Shown: positions 7,397-16,448, counted from the stretch's first letter. The stretch: DNA of 64,000 bases from Sphingomonadaceae bacterium (GCA_024236195.1 JACKKZ010000002.1:62001-126000); one strand, 5' to 3'. Program-made: numbers and translations. Notes: a model not told the origin generated them from the letters alone.

Positions 7397-7408
7397 ATAA
7401 GCGCTTAT
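7397..7408. promoter_or_regulatory. Palindromic operator candidate upstream of RHH gene
   Basis: ATAAGCGCTTAT is a perfect 12-bp palindrome about 37 bases before the start of the ribbon-helix-helix gene. Ribbon-helix-helix antitoxins commonly autoregulate through short palindromes at this position, so this is a plausible operator. Binding is inferred. Confidence 0.4.
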
Positions 7409-7615
7409 ATGCAATTTGCGTTGGACTGAGCAAGGAAGGCCGGAGATGTTCGTAGCGAGGCGGCGTCGGAGTGATCGCTTGAGTAGCGATGCACTATTCC
7501 TCGCTAATTTAACATAAGAAATATTATCAATTCGGGCGATTGTAAGGCGGTGGATTCTATCTGGAAGTGCGAATTTCGAGGATTTGCGGGGCTATGCCGC
7601 CCCACTCGAAAGGAT

Positions 7616-8626
7616 GTGCAATGCCCAGCAACTTACCGTCATTTCAGCCTCGCGGAACGCGATCGGATCATGTTGCTGCGCGAAGCGCGCGTGTCGGTAA
7701 ACCGAATTGCAGCTGAGCTTGGACGGCATCCGTCGTCGATCTATCGCGAACTGAAGCGCAACTTCTTTTATGACGAGGACGCCTGGTACCGCGGGTACTT
7801 TGGTCGAATTGCGCATGACAAGGCTGCCAGTCGGCGCCAGCGCGGCGGCAAGGTGGTGCGGGATGGAGCCCTGACATCGCATATTGTTGACCGGCTGGAA
7901 CTAAGTTGGTCTCCGGAATAGATCTCGGGTCATCTTCGGCTACATTCTGGCACGGGGAAGACGGTGTGCCATGAGACGATTTACCAGTTCGTCTATGGTC
8001 TGCAGGGGCGTCAGCGAGGTCTCTGACGGCATTTGCCGCGGCAGCGCAAGTCTCGCCGTCGTCGCTATTCGCGCAGGCCCCGAGGTCTGAACATCCCCAC
8101 CGAAAACACCATCGCGCAGCGACCAGCGGTCATCGCCGAGCGATGCCAGTTTGGCCATTGGGAAGGCGATCTTATTGCGTTCAAACAGGAATTTGGCAAA
8201 GCGAACGTGACTACGCTGGTTGAGCGTCGTAGCCGGTATGTCGCGCTTGCGCGCAACCCAAGTCGGCACCCAAAGGGGGTAATGGCAGGGATCGAACGCC
8301 AACTAGCTCCCCTTCCCTCAGGCCTACGCAGGAGCATCACATTTGATCGCGGCACGGAGTTTGCCGCCTTCCCTGTGCTTCACGAAGGACTCGGCATGAC
8401 GAGCTACTTCTGCAAGCCATCAGCGCCATGGCAAAAGGGCAGCGTTGAAAACAGCAATGGTCGGATCCGCCGCTTTCTTCCCCTCGACACTGACATCAAC
8501 CAGCTGTCAGACGCTGACCTCACCGCCCTCGCCTATCGGCTCAACCATACACCTCGCAAGTGCCTTGGATACCGGACACCTGCTGAAGTTCTGGGGGAGC
8601 AAATTGCGGACCATGGGTATTCTTGA
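7616..8626 (+). pseudogene. IS30-family transposase with two in-frame stops
   Basis: The two open pieces are in the same frame. Between them, TAG at 7919-7921 replaces the Gln expected in 'SPEQISGHL', and TGA lies at 8024-8026 before RHLPRQRKSRRRR. Read through, the frame gives an N-terminal helix-turn-helix (SVNRIAAELGRHPSSIYREL) and a catalytic core with all three DDE residues in context: HWEGDLI, TFDRGTEFA and KGSVENSNGRIRRFLP. The preferred start is GTG 7616, which follows GAAAGGA; the earlier ATG at 7550 lies outside the inverted repeat. Two nonsense mutations with otherwise intact coding suggest fairly recent inactivation. Confidence 0.85.
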
Positions 8627-8632
8627 ATTTTG

Positions 8633-8666
8633 TTGCCAAGGGTGGGGCTCGCCCCTCCCTTGGCAA
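8633..8666 (+). terminator. Strong hairpin at the IS30 right end
   Basis: TTGCCAAGGG pairs with CCCTTGGCAA, and GGGG with CCCC inside, giving a 14-bp stem with one mismatch starting right after the transposase stop. There is no T-run. It could terminate transcription from the transposase, and from the opposite strand would end the acyl-CoA dehydrogenase operon. Confidence 0.55.
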
Positions 8667-8847
8667 GCTGCTAACCGTTCAACAGAAGTTCGCACTTCAA
8701 ATGGAAATCGCAGGGATCCCACCTGTGCGCCGCCAACCATTGCCAGCGCTATCGCCCTGCTGCCCGACATCCGGAAATGGTCGATACCTCGACCAGCCAT
8801 ATCGGCTTTCGCTGCGTAATCCGAGGCTGAGCCAGACCAAAGGCCTG

Positions 8848-9828
8848 TCAGGCAAAGATTGCGTCCCTGATCCAGTCGATCGAGCAACGATCCGCCTCCA
8901 GTCGTGCTGCGCCGAGAATGCGATTCCAATATGTCTCCGCGCCATGCGCGAGCCGCCACTCATGCAGGCGGCGGGTGTAGAGTTGCAGGTCGAATTCCTC
9001 GCTGATCCCGATGGCGCCATGCACCGCATGTGCGGTTGCCGCGATGCGCGGAGCAGCGGTGCTGGCGATGGACTTGGCGGTAGCGACTGCGGCAAGGTTG
9101 AGGGGCCAGCCACCGGCGCAGGCAAGTTGCGCCGCCATCCGCATGGCCACCACATCCTCGGCCATGACTGCCAGCTGCTGCTGCAGCGCCTGTTGCCGTC
9201 CGATTGGCTTGCCGAACTGCACGCGTTCATTGGCATAGGCGGTGGTCATTTCAAGCAGGTGATCGGCTGCACCAGCCATCGAAATGGCCCGCAGCACTGC
9301 GGCGATGGGAAGCAGGCCATTGTCCGGTCGTTCAATATGGCGACCGCCCCCGGAGCCGGTCAAAGTCAGCATCGCGTCGACACTCCCCCGAACCCCGGTG
9401 GTTACCAGCCCGGCGGCATCTGCACTGACCAGTTCGCACACATCTCCAAAATCGACCAGCGCATGGGCACAGGTTTTGCCAAACGGAACCGGCATGCCCG
9501 CACCATGCAGGGCAACGGCGAGCGTGATCGGGCCAGGAGGCAGGTCAAGACCAGCATTCGCCAGCATCGCGCGCGCCACCATTGTCTCACCCACTGGCAG
9601 GGGCACGGCATGACGGCCCAGCGCGCGCAGCAGCGGTTGGATTTCCGCAAGTGTCAGGCCAAAGCCACCTGCGTTTTCGCTCACCAGCGCGTCGAGGAAG
9701 CCGGATTGGGCTATTGGCTCCCACATGGAGTCAAAGCTGCCACCTTCTTCCACCTCCCTGATTGCCGCAGGTGTGCAGGCAGACCGGAGCATGCGGTCAA
9801 AATGTTCGAGCAGTTCGTTGTTTTCCAT
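8848..9828 (-). CDS. Acyl-CoA dehydrogenase, small (beta-like) subunit
   Basis: A 326-residue acyl-CoA dehydrogenase homologue, shorter than the usual 380-400. The C-terminal flavin/helical domain is recognisable (YANERVQFGKPIGRQQALQQ, HAVHGAIGISEEFDLQLYTR), while the N-terminal part is divergent. This short form next to a full-length partner is the arrangement of alpha2beta2 heteromeric dehydrogenases known from steroid catabolism (FadE26-27, FadE28-29 types). It follows the partner at 11 bp with a GAGGAG ribosome-binding site. A CoA-thioester of a bulky or cyclic acid is the likely substrate; its identity is unknown. Downstream the operon ends near the IS30 element. Confidence 0.85.
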   Translation of the reverse strand: MENNELLEHFDRMLRSACTPAAIREVEEGGSFDSMWEPIAQSGFLDALVSENAGGFGLTLAEIQPLLRALGRHAVPLPVGETMVARAMLANAGLDLPPGPITLAVALHGAGMPVPFGKTCAHALVDFGDVCELVSADAAGLVTTGVRGSVDAMLTLTGSGGGRHIERPDNGLLPIAAVLRAISMAGAADHLLEMTTAYANERVQFGKPIGRQQALQQQLAVMAEDVVAMRMAAQLACAGGWPLNLAAVATAKSIASTAAPRIAATAHAVHGAIGISEEFDLQLYTRRLHEWRLAHGAETYWNRILGAARLEADRCSIDWIRDAIFA

Positions 9829-9839
9829 GGCGCAGCTCC

Positions 9840-10991
9840 TCAGCGGAGGCCCAGCCCGCGGGCGATGATGCCGCGCAGGATTTCCCGAGTTCCGCCGCGC
9901 AGGGAGAAACTGGGGGCAATTTGAGCCACGAAGGCCAGCGCCCGATAAAGCTCCGCCGCAATCGCTTCTCCGGGATGGCTGGCAAGATCATCGCCGATCG
10001 CATTGGGCAACTCCTGCTCGAAGCTGGTGCCCAGATCCTTGGTGATCGACGCTTCGACCACCGGGCTTTCACCAGCTGCAAGCCGCGCAGTACAGGCAAT
10101 CGACATGGCGCGCAGCGTAGCCAGCCGCGCGGTGAAATCGCCGACAAGTGCCCTTGTCGCATCGTCGATCCGCCCATGTTTGCGGAGATGCGCGATCCAG
10201 CCATCGAGCAATACGACGCTGGAATAGATCCGTTCCGGCCCGCTCCGCTCAAAGGCGAGTTCGGCTGTCACCTGCTTCCACCCTTCCCCCTCGGTCCCGA
10301 TCAGCGCATCGGGGGGGAGATCCACATCCTCCAGAAAAACCTCGGAAAAATACGCGTCTCCGGCAAGATCCGTAATCGGGCGGATTGTTATGCCCGGCAC
10401 TTTGAGGTCAATGATCAGCTGCGACAGGCCCTTGTGCCGGTCTTGCGGGTTACCCGAAGTGCGCAGCAGCGCGATCATGTAGTCCGAATGAAGCGAATTG
10501 GTGGTCCAGATCTTCTGCCCATTTACCCGCCAGCCGCTTTCGGTCCGCTCCGCACGGGTGCGCACGCTGGCAAGGTCCGAACCGGAACCCGGCTCGCTCA
10601 TCCCGATGCAGAACAGCGCTTCACCCTTGCATATGCGGGGGAGATAGAACTGGCGCTGTTCTTCTGTGCCGAAATTGAGGATGAGTGGCGCGCTTTGGCG
10701 ATCAGCGATCCAGTGTGCGGCCGGCGGCGCACCGGCATTGAGCAGCTCTTCCACCACCACGAACCGCGCGAAGGGGCCACGTCCGCCGCCGCCATATTCC
10801 TTCGGCAAGGTCAGGCCGAGCAGCCCCTCCTGCCCCAGCTTGCGGCTGAAAGCAGCATCGAACCCGCTCCATGAGCGCGCCCGCGCATCCATCGGCATCT
10901 GCGCAACCGCATCCTGTGCAAGCTGGCGCACCAGTGGACGCAGGGCTTCATCTTCTTCAGGCAAACGGGCAAGGGTGAGAGTGTCGAACAA
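9840..10991 (-). CDS. Acyl-CoA dehydrogenase, large (catalytic-type) subunit
   Basis: A 383-residue protein with all acyl-CoA dehydrogenase landmarks: LGLTLPKEYGGGG near residue 58, CIGMSEPGSGSDLASVRT near 127 (FAD/substrate contact), VNGQKIWTTNSLHSDY near 154 and the terminal RGGTREILRGIIARGLG. The start is a TTG with AGGA eight bases upstream. It is the first gene of the pair with the short subunit that follows, and the two probably form a heterotetramer that introduces an alpha-beta double bond into an acyl-CoA. It faces away from the LysR gene on the same strand about 85 bp upstream. Confidence 0.88.
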   Translation of the reverse strand: MFDTLTLARLPEEDEALRPLVRQLAQDAVAQMPMDARARSWSGFDAAFSRKLGQEGLLGLTLPKEYGGGGRGPFARFVVVEELLNAGAPPAAHWIADRQSAPLILNFGTEEQRQFYLPRICKGEALFCIGMSEPGSGSDLASVRTRAERTESGWRVNGQKIWTTNSLHSDYMIALLRTSGNPQDRHKGLSQLIIDLKVPGITIRPITDLAGDAYFSEVFLEDVDLPPDALIGTEGEGWKQVTAELAFERSGPERIYSSVVLLDGWIAHLRKHGRIDDATRALVGDFTARLATLRAMSIACTARLAAGESPVVEASITKDLGTSFEQELPNAIGDDLASHPGEAIAAELYRALAFVAQIAPSFSLRGGTREILRGIIARGLGLR

Positions 10992-11075
10992 ATGATGCGT
11001 CCTGTGGCAGGTGGAGGAAGCATCCCTGCCCTTTCGCCCCCAAGGTTCAAATATTTAATTGACCCGCTCTGATAG

Positions 11076-11954
11076 TCATTCGATATCACTAGCTTCGAGC
11101 GCAACATTCACGAAGTTCCTCGCCACCGGCCCTGCATCCTGCCTTGTGGCAATGCCCATTTCGATCTCGACCGGCTCGCGCAGGGGGCGAAGGGCGACGC
11201 TTTCCGGCGCAAAGCGCGCCATGCGGGCCGGGACCAGCGAGACGCCCAGCCCCGCCTGAACGAGGCTGAGCACGGTCTGCACCTGCGTGACCTCTTGCGC
11301 GATATTGGGGCTGAACCCCGCGTGCTGGCAGGCGAGCAGGATGATCGAATGGAACACGCTCACCGGCCCGTGGATCACGAATGGCTGCGCAGCAAGGTCG
11401 GCGAGCGCAAGAACCTTGCGCCTTGCGAGCGGATTTCCCGCCGGGATCGCCGCAACCATGCGGTCCCGCTCGATCACGCTGATCTCGCCCTCAAAACGCT
11501 TCATCACCGGGAGACGCACCAGCCCGACATCCAGCTCATGCTGCTCCAGCGCGGTGGCGATGCCGATGCTGGTCATTTCCTCCAGCACCAGTTCCACACC
11601 GGGATAGCGGGTGCGGAAAGCCGGGATGATGCTGGGTAGCAACTGGCTGACTGCCGAGCCGACAAAACCGATCACCAGCCGCCCCGTTTCCCCCTTCACC
11701 CCCAACCGCACAGACTCGTGCACCAGCTCTGCCTGCGCAAGGGTTTCACGCGCTGGCCCCAGCGCTGCTTCCCCGGCTGCAGTCAGCCGTACCCCGCGGC
11801 TGCCACGCTCAAACAGTTGCGCGCCCAGGTCTTCCTCCAGCTTGCGGATCGCCACGGTCAATGGCGGCTGCGAGATGTTCAGTCGTTCTGCCGCGCGATG
11901 AAAATTGAGCGCCTCGGCGAGCGCGGAAAAATAGCGAAGCTGGCGCAGGTCCAT
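11076..11954 (-). CDS. LysR-family transcriptional regulator
   Basis: A 292-residue protein starting MDLRQLRYFSALAEALNFHR with the LysR winged helix-turn-helix (AAERLNISQPPLTVAIRKLE), then an effector-binding domain (LVIGFVGSAVSQLLPSIIP, ELDVGLVRLPV). An ATG three codons earlier (11963) is possible, but MDLRQLRYF is the family's usual beginning. It is transcribed divergently from the crotonase operon across about 100 bp that contains an ATC-N10-GAT repeat, so it probably controls that operon in response to a pathway acid. Whether it also controls the acyl-CoA dehydrogenase pair is unknown. Confidence 0.9.
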   Translation of the reverse strand: MDLRQLRYFSALAEALNFHRAAERLNISQPPLTVAIRKLEEDLGAQLFERGSRGVRLTAAGEAALGPARETLAQAELVHESVRLGVKGETGRLVIGFVGSAVSQLLPSIIPAFRTRYPGVELVLEEMTSIGIATALEQHELDVGLVRLPVMKRFEGEISVIERDRMVAAIPAGNPLARRKVLALADLAAQPFVIHGPVSVFHSIILLACQHAGFSPNIAQEVTQVQTVLSLVQAGLGVSLVPARMARFAPESVALRPLREPVEIEMGIATRQDAGPVARNFVNVALEASDIE

Positions 11955-11968
11955 GATACACAATGCCT

Positions 11969-11984
11969 ATCGAATGAAGTCGAT
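11969..11984. promoter_or_regulatory. Candidate LysR binding site
   Basis: ATCGA-N6-TCGAT is an inverted repeat in the divergent gap between the LysR gene and the crotonase operon. It is one base longer than the canonical T-N11-A form but sits where LysR proteins usually bind, close to their own start. Confidence 0.4.
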
Positions 11985-12053
11985 TTAATATTAGCAACAC
12001 CTGCGTTTCGGGCATAGCCCGCTATTGTTCGCGCAACACGGCAGAAAGAGGAA

Positions 12054-12863
12054 ATGCAGTCCATGGAACCCTTCCTGAAGGTCGAACGTCACGGCCCGGT
12101 GGTGGTGGCGAAACTCAACCGCCCGGAGCAGCGCAACGCGATCTCCGAAACCGCGCATAGCGAAGAAATCCGCGACTTCTGCGGCGAACTGACCCGCGAT
12201 ACCAGCGTGCGCGCGCTGGTGCTGACCGGCGAAGGCAAGGCTTTCTGCGCGGGCGGCAATGTGAAGGACATGGGCAACAAGGCGGGCATGTTTGCCGGCG
12301 CCCCCTACGCGCTGCGCAATGCCTATCGCACCGGTATCCAGCTGATCCCGACCGCGCTGTATGATCTTGAAGTGCCGGTCATCGCCGCGGTCAATGGCCC
12401 TGCCATCGGCGCCGGGCTGGACCTTGCCTGCATGAGCGACATCCGCATCGCATCCGACAAGGCGCTGTTTGCCGAAAGCTTCGTCAAACTGGGCATCGTG
12501 CCCGGCGATGGCGGTGCCTGGCTGCTGCCACGCGTGGTCGGCATGGCGCGGGCCAGCCAGATGACGCTGACGGGCGAAATGATTGACGCGGCCAAGGCGC
12601 TTGAATTCGGTTTGGTCAGCGAGGTGACAACATCCGAAGCCCTGATGGATCGTGCAATGGAACTGGCAGGCAGCATCGCCGCCAATCCGGGCCACGCCAC
12701 CCGCATGGCCAAGCGGTTGCTGCGCGAAGGACAGGATATGAAGCTCGCTCCGCTGCTTGAATTGTCCGCCGCTTATCAGGCGCTGGCGCATCATACAGAG
12801 GACCACCACGAAGCGGTGCAGGCCTTCCTCGACAAGCGCGCGCCGGAATTCCGCGACCAATGA
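12054..12863 (+). CDS. Enoyl-CoA hydratase/isomerase (crotonase) family protein
   Basis: A 269-residue crotonase. The oxyanion-hole segments are GKAFCAGGNVKDMG near residue 60 and NGPAIGAGLDLACMSDIR near 118, and a Glu/Asp pair is present in KLGIVPGDGGAWLLPR near 145. The fit is to hydratases/isomerases of acyl-CoA beta-oxidation; the exact reaction cannot be told. It is the first gene of a four-gene plus-strand operon; its stop overlaps the ATG of the CoA-transferase gene by four bases. The start follows an AGAGG ribosome-binding site. It is divergent from the LysR gene that probably regulates it. Confidence 0.9.
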   Translation: MQSMEPFLKVERHGPVVVAKLNRPEQRNAISETAHSEEIRDFCGELTRDTSVRALVLTGEGKAFCAGGNVKDMGNKAGMFAGAPYALRNAYRTGIQLIPTALYDLEVPVIAAVNGPAIGAGLDLACMSDIRIASDKALFAESFVKLGIVPGDGGAWLLPRVVGMARASQMTLTGEMIDAAKALEFGLVSEVTTSEALMDRAMELAGSIAANPGHATRMAKRLLREGQDMKLAPLLELSAAYQALAHHTEDHHEAVQAFLDKRAPEFRDQ

Positions 12864-14089
12864 GCGAAGCCGCAATCCAGCCCGGCGCGCTGGCCGGGAT
12901 CAAGGTACTCGACCTTTCGCGTGTGCTCGCCGGGCCGTGGTCGACGCAAATGCTGGGTGACCTGGGCGCAGAAGTGATCAAGGTGGAACAGCCGGGCATG
13001 GGCGACGATACGCGCCGCTGGGGCCCGCCATTCCTGCCCGATGGATCGCGCGATTCCGCCTATTATCTCTGCACCAACCGAAACAAACGTTCGATTGCCG
13101 TGAATATGGCTGATCCCGAAGGGGCGGCGCTGATCCGCAAACTGGCAGAAGACGCCGATATCGTAGTCGAGAATTTTCGCGTCGGCGGACTGGCAAAATA
13201 CGGGCTCGACTATCCTTCGCTCTCGGCAATCCGCCCCGGACTGATTTATTGTTCGATTACCGGCTTTGGCCAGACCGGCCCGCTGAAGGACAATGGCGGC
13301 TATGATTTCCTGATCCAGGGCATGAGCGGGCTGATGAGCGTGACTGGCAGCGCCGATGGCGGACCGACCAAGGTCGGCATCCCGATCAGCGACCTTGTTA
13401 CCGGGCTGTATGCCACGATCTCGATCCTCGCCGCGCTCAACCACCGCAATGCCACCGGCGAAGGGCAACATATCGACATGGCGCTGCTCGATTCGCAGGT
13501 CGCCCTGCTGGCCAACCAGGCGTCCAACTTCCTCAATGGCGGGGTCATCCCCCGGCGCATGGGCAACCAGCATCCCAACATGGTGCCTTACCAGGACTTC
13601 TCCTGCGCGGATGGCGATGTGCTGGTGGCCACCGGCAACGACAAACAGTTCCGCAGCCTGTGCGAATTGCTGGGGCGCAGCGACCTTGCCAGTTCCCAGG
13701 ACTATGCCAGCGTCCCCTTGCGCAGCGCCAACCGCGCTGCCCTGCTGGCGGAACTGGCACGGGAACTGGCCAAATGGAAGTCGGAAGACTTCATCGCCGC
13801 CATGCGCGCGCATGGCGTGCCGGGGGGGCGGATCAACGATATTCCCGGTGTGCTCTCGCATCCCCAGATAGAAGCGCGCGGGATGGTGCATGAAATTGCC
13901 CGCAAGGACGGAACGCCGGTCAGCTTCCTTGGCTTTCCGGGCCAGCTTTCGGCCACACCTGCCAGCTATCGCACCGCACCGCCCCGTTCTGGCGAGGATA
14001 CTGCCGCCGTGCTGCGCGAGCGACTGGGGCTGGACGAAGAAGAGATCACGCGCCTGCGCGAAGCAGGCATCATTGCGGAGGAATTGTGA
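12860..14089 (+). CDS. CaiB/BaiF-type (family III) CoA-transferase
   Basis: A 409-residue type III CoA-transferase, which moves CoA between two carboxylic acids. Family landmarks are LAGIKVLDLSRVLAGPWSTQ at residue 9, AEVIKVEQPGMGDDTR, NRNKRSIAVNM and the LIYCSITGFGQTGPLKD segment, followed by the catalytic-Asp region (about residue 165-175) and HPNMVPYQDFSC. The start overlaps the upstream crotonase stop and the stop overlaps the aldehyde dehydrogenase start (TGATG), so translation is coupled throughout. It probably activates the free acid degraded by this operon. The substrate is unknown; bile-acid enzymes (BaiF) belong to the same family, which fits the wider locus but is not proof. Confidence 0.92.
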   Translation: MSEAAIQPGALAGIKVLDLSRVLAGPWSTQMLGDLGAEVIKVEQPGMGDDTRRWGPPFLPDGSRDSAYYLCTNRNKRSIAVNMADPEGAALIRKLAEDADIVVENFRVGGLAKYGLDYPSLSAIRPGLIYCSITGFGQTGPLKDNGGYDFLIQGMSGLMSVTGSADGGPTKVGIPISDLVTGLYATISILAALNHRNATGEGQHIDMALLDSQVALLANQASNFLNGGVIPRRMGNQHPNMVPYQDFSCADGDVLVATGNDKQFRSLCELLGRSDLASSQDYASVPLRSANRAALLAELARELAKWKSEDFIAAMRAHGVPGGRINDIPGVLSHPQIEARGMVHEIARKDGTPVSFLGFPGQLSATPASYRTAPPRSGEDTAAVLRERLGLDEEEITRLREAGIIAEEL

Positions 14090-15525
14090 TGGAAGGGCTG
14101 AACTTCATCGACGGCCAGTGGCGCGCGGGCGAAGTCCCGTTCGAGACCTGGAACCCGTCAGACATTGACGAGAAAGTCGGCACCTATTCCCGCGCCTCCG
14201 CCAGCGATGTGGAAGAGGCGATGGCCGCAGCCCGCCGTGCCCAACCCGGCTGGCGCGCTTTCAACATGCAGGCCCGGGCCGATCTGCTGCGCAAGGCGGG
14301 TGACCTGCTGATCGCGCGCGCGAAGGAAATAGGCACGCTGCTCAGCCGCGAAGAAGGCAAGACCCTGCCTGAAGGGATCGGCGAGACGATCCGCGCGGGC
14401 CAGTGCTTCCACTACTACGCCGGGCTGGTGGTCGCCGCGAAAGGCGAATGGTTCGATTCCATGCGCGACGGGCACAATGTCCTCGTCACACGCGAACCGG
14501 TGGGCGTGGTCGCTGCAATCACGCCGTGGAATTTCCCGATTGCGCTGCCTGCATGGAAAGTGGCGGCAGCACTGGCCTATGGCAACACGGTCGTGCTCAA
14601 GCCTGCCAGTTACGTCCCCGGTTGCGCCGTGATGCTGGCCCGGATCCTCGAAGAGGCAGGCCTGCCTGCCGGCGTGTTCAATCTGGTGATGGGCAGCGGA
14701 TCAACCGCAGGCGACATCATGATCGATGCTGCCGATGCGCTCAGCTTTACCGGGGGAACCGAGACCGGACGGCAAGTGCTGCTCCGTGCAGCGCAGACCA
14801 TGACCAAGTGCCAGCTCGAACTGGGCGGAAAGAATGCGCTGGTGGTGCTCGACGATGCCGACATGGACCTGGCCGTTGCCATCGCCTCCAACGGGGCGTG
14901 GATCCAGACCGGCCAGCGTTGCACCGGCACGGAACGCTTTGTGGTGCAGGCCGGAGTTTACGATCAATTCGTCGAACGCATGGCGGATGCGGCAAACGCC
15001 TACAGGATTGGTCACGCGCTCGATGCCGATACACAGATCGGGCCGGTGGTCAATGGCCGCCAATTCAACGAAAACCTGCAATTCGTGCGCGATGCGCAAG
15101 GTGAAGGCGCAGAGCTGGTTGCAGGCGGCGGCGAAGTCGAATGCCGCACGCGCGGCTATTACATGGCCCCCACGTTGCTGGCGGGAACCAGCAATAAAAT
15201 GACCTGCAACCGCCATGAGAGCTTCGGCCCGATTGCTGCGGTGATCAAGGTGGACGATGTCGAGGAAGCGATCGCAGTCGCCAATGATTGCGACTTCGCG
15301 CTTTCGGCGGGGATTGCCACCACCAGCCTCAAACATGCCGAGCAGTTCCGGCGCGCATCCAACGCCGGGATGACCATGGTCAATGCGCCTACCGCCGGCC
15401 TCGAATATCATGTGCCATTGGGCGGACGGTCTCCCTCCGGCTACGGCTCACGCGAAACGGGTACGGCGGCGGGTGAGTTCTTCACCGAGATCAAGACCTC
15501 CTACATCAATCACGGCGTCATCTGA
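14089..15525 (+). CDS. NAD(P)-dependent aldehyde dehydrogenase
   Basis: A 478-residue ALDH-superfamily enzyme. It has the PWNFPIALPAWKVAAALAYG cofactor segment, FTGGTETGR, the catalytic glutamate in LELGGKNALVV and the catalytic cysteine in TGQRCTGTERF. The C-terminus (GGRSPSGYGSRETGTAAGEF) resembles alpha-ketoglutaric-semialdehyde and similar dehydrogenases. It would oxidise an aldehyde intermediate to the acid. The ATG at 14089 is chosen over the GTG at 14086 because it forms the TGATG junction with the CoA-transferase. Coupled location suggests it feeds the acid to the CoA-transferase. Substrate unknown. Confidence 0.92.
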   Translation: MEGLNFIDGQWRAGEVPFETWNPSDIDEKVGTYSRASASDVEEAMAAARRAQPGWRAFNMQARADLLRKAGDLLIARAKEIGTLLSREEGKTLPEGIGETIRAGQCFHYYAGLVVAAKGEWFDSMRDGHNVLVTREPVGVVAAITPWNFPIALPAWKVAAALAYGNTVVLKPASYVPGCAVMLARILEEAGLPAGVFNLVMGSGSTAGDIMIDAADALSFTGGTETGRQVLLRAAQTMTKCQLELGGKNALVVLDDADMDLAVAIASNGAWIQTGQRCTGTERFVVQAGVYDQFVERMADAANAYRIGHALDADTQIGPVVNGRQFNENLQFVRDAQGEGAELVAGGGEVECRTRGYYMAPTLLAGTSNKMTCNRHESFGPIAAVIKVDDVEEAIAVANDCDFALSAGIATTSLKHAEQFRRASNAGMTMVNAPTAGLEYHVPLGGRSPSGYGSRETGTAAGEFFTEIKTSYINHGVI

Positions 15526-15536
15526 GGAGACATTAC

Positions 15537-16439
15537 ATGGCGATGAAAGTTGGATTTATCGGCCTGGGCGCCATGGGCCTGCCGCTGGCAAAGAATCTCC
15601 AGCGTGGCGGGTTTGACGTCAATGGCTATGACATTGACCCGGCGCGGGCAGATCAGCTGGTCGCACTGGGCGGGCGCAGGGCAGCGTCAATTGCCGAAGC
15701 GTCACGCGATGCCGAGATCGTCATAACCTGCCTGCCTGCAACGCCGCATGTCGAAGCCGCGGTGCTGGGTGCCGACGGCGTGCTCGCCAATATCGACAAG
15801 GGCGCGCTGTTGCTGGAAACCTCCACTATCGATGCCAATGGCACAGACCGGGTGATCGCGGCTTGCGAAAAGCAGAACACGCCCTTCGTCGATTGCCCCA
15901 TCGGGCGGCTGGTGCTGCATGCCGAACAGGGCAAATCGCTGTTTATGGTCGGCGCCAATGACGAAGATTTTGCTCGCGTCGAACCGCTGCTGCAGGCGAT
16001 GGGCGAGGTAATCTATCGCTGCGGCGTGCGCGGCATGGGCAGCCGGATGAAGCTGGTGAACAACTTCCTGCTCCTGACCGTGGCCGAGGTCAGCGCGGAA
16101 GCCGTGGCGCTGGGCACCAAGCTGGGGCTGGACATCGACACCATCCTGAAGGTGACCGGCGGCACAACCGCGCAGAACGGCCAGCTTCACACGCTGATGG
16201 TCAACAAGGTGCTGAAGGGCGACACCATTCCCGGCTTCACCATCGACCTTGCGCATAAGGACATGACCCTGGCGATGACTGCCGCGAACGAGAACCGCAT
16301 GGGCCTGCCCGTAGGCAGTGCAGCGCATGCGGTCTATAGCGGCGCGCGCGCGACCGATTATGCCAGCAAGGACTATTCCGCCCTGCTCGATTATGCTTGC
16401 GAACGGGCCGGGGTTGCCCCGCCGCGTACAAAGGATTGA
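15537..16439 (+). CDS. 3-hydroxyisobutyrate dehydrogenase-family oxidoreductase
   Basis: A 300-residue beta-hydroxyacid dehydrogenase. The Rossmann motif GFIGLGAMGLPLAKNLQRGG is at residue 6; the substrate-binding DCPIGR near 120; the catalytic lysine is in GSRMKLVNNF near 168; and IDLAHKDMTLAM near 235 is the family's C-terminal signature. It would oxidise or reduce a beta-hydroxyacid or a semialdehyde with NAD(P). Its position after the aldehyde dehydrogenase suggests an alcohol-aldehyde-acid sequence. A short GGAG ribosome-binding site precedes the ATG. The substrate cannot be named; related enzymes include sulfolactaldehyde reductases, of interest because a sulfatase gene lies nearby. Confidence 0.85.
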   Translation: MAMKVGFIGLGAMGLPLAKNLQRGGFDVNGYDIDPARADQLVALGGRRAASIAEASRDAEIVITCLPATPHVEAAVLGADGVLANIDKGALLLETSTIDANGTDRVIAACEKQNTPFVDCPIGRLVLHAEQGKSLFMVGANDEDFARVEPLLQAMGEVIYRCGVRGMGSRMKLVNNFLLLTVAEVSAEAVALGTKLGLDIDTILKVTGGTTAQNGQLHTLMVNKVLKGDTIPGFTIDLAHKDMTLAMTAANENRMGLPVGSAAHAVYSGARATDYASKDYSALLDYACERAGVAPPRTKD

Positions 16440-16448
16440 TTAGCCATC

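Larger units (their letters stand above)
7553..8709 (+). mobile_element. IS30-family insertion sequence (inactive)
   Basis: About 1.16 kb bounded by imperfect inverted repeats. The left end reads GATTCTATCTGGAAGTGCGA and the reverse complement of the right end reads GATTTCCATTTGAAGTGCGA, with the GAAGTGCGAA core identical. It contains one IS30-type transposase frame broken by two stops, and a strong hairpin just after the gene. No clear target duplication flanks it. It lies 140 bp downstream of an acyl-CoA dehydrogenase operon and marks the boundary between the small-gene region and the catabolic region. Confidence 0.8.

Noticed and set aside
8710..8847. A possible gene remnant between the IS30 right end and the acyl-CoA dehydrogenase stop.
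   Set aside because: No frame of this 138-bp gap gives a recognisable protein, so I could not support a call.
8623..9924. A 433-codon plus-strand frame beginning inside the IS30 right end.
   Set aside because: It runs antisense through the acyl-CoA dehydrogenase gene and has no family resemblance.
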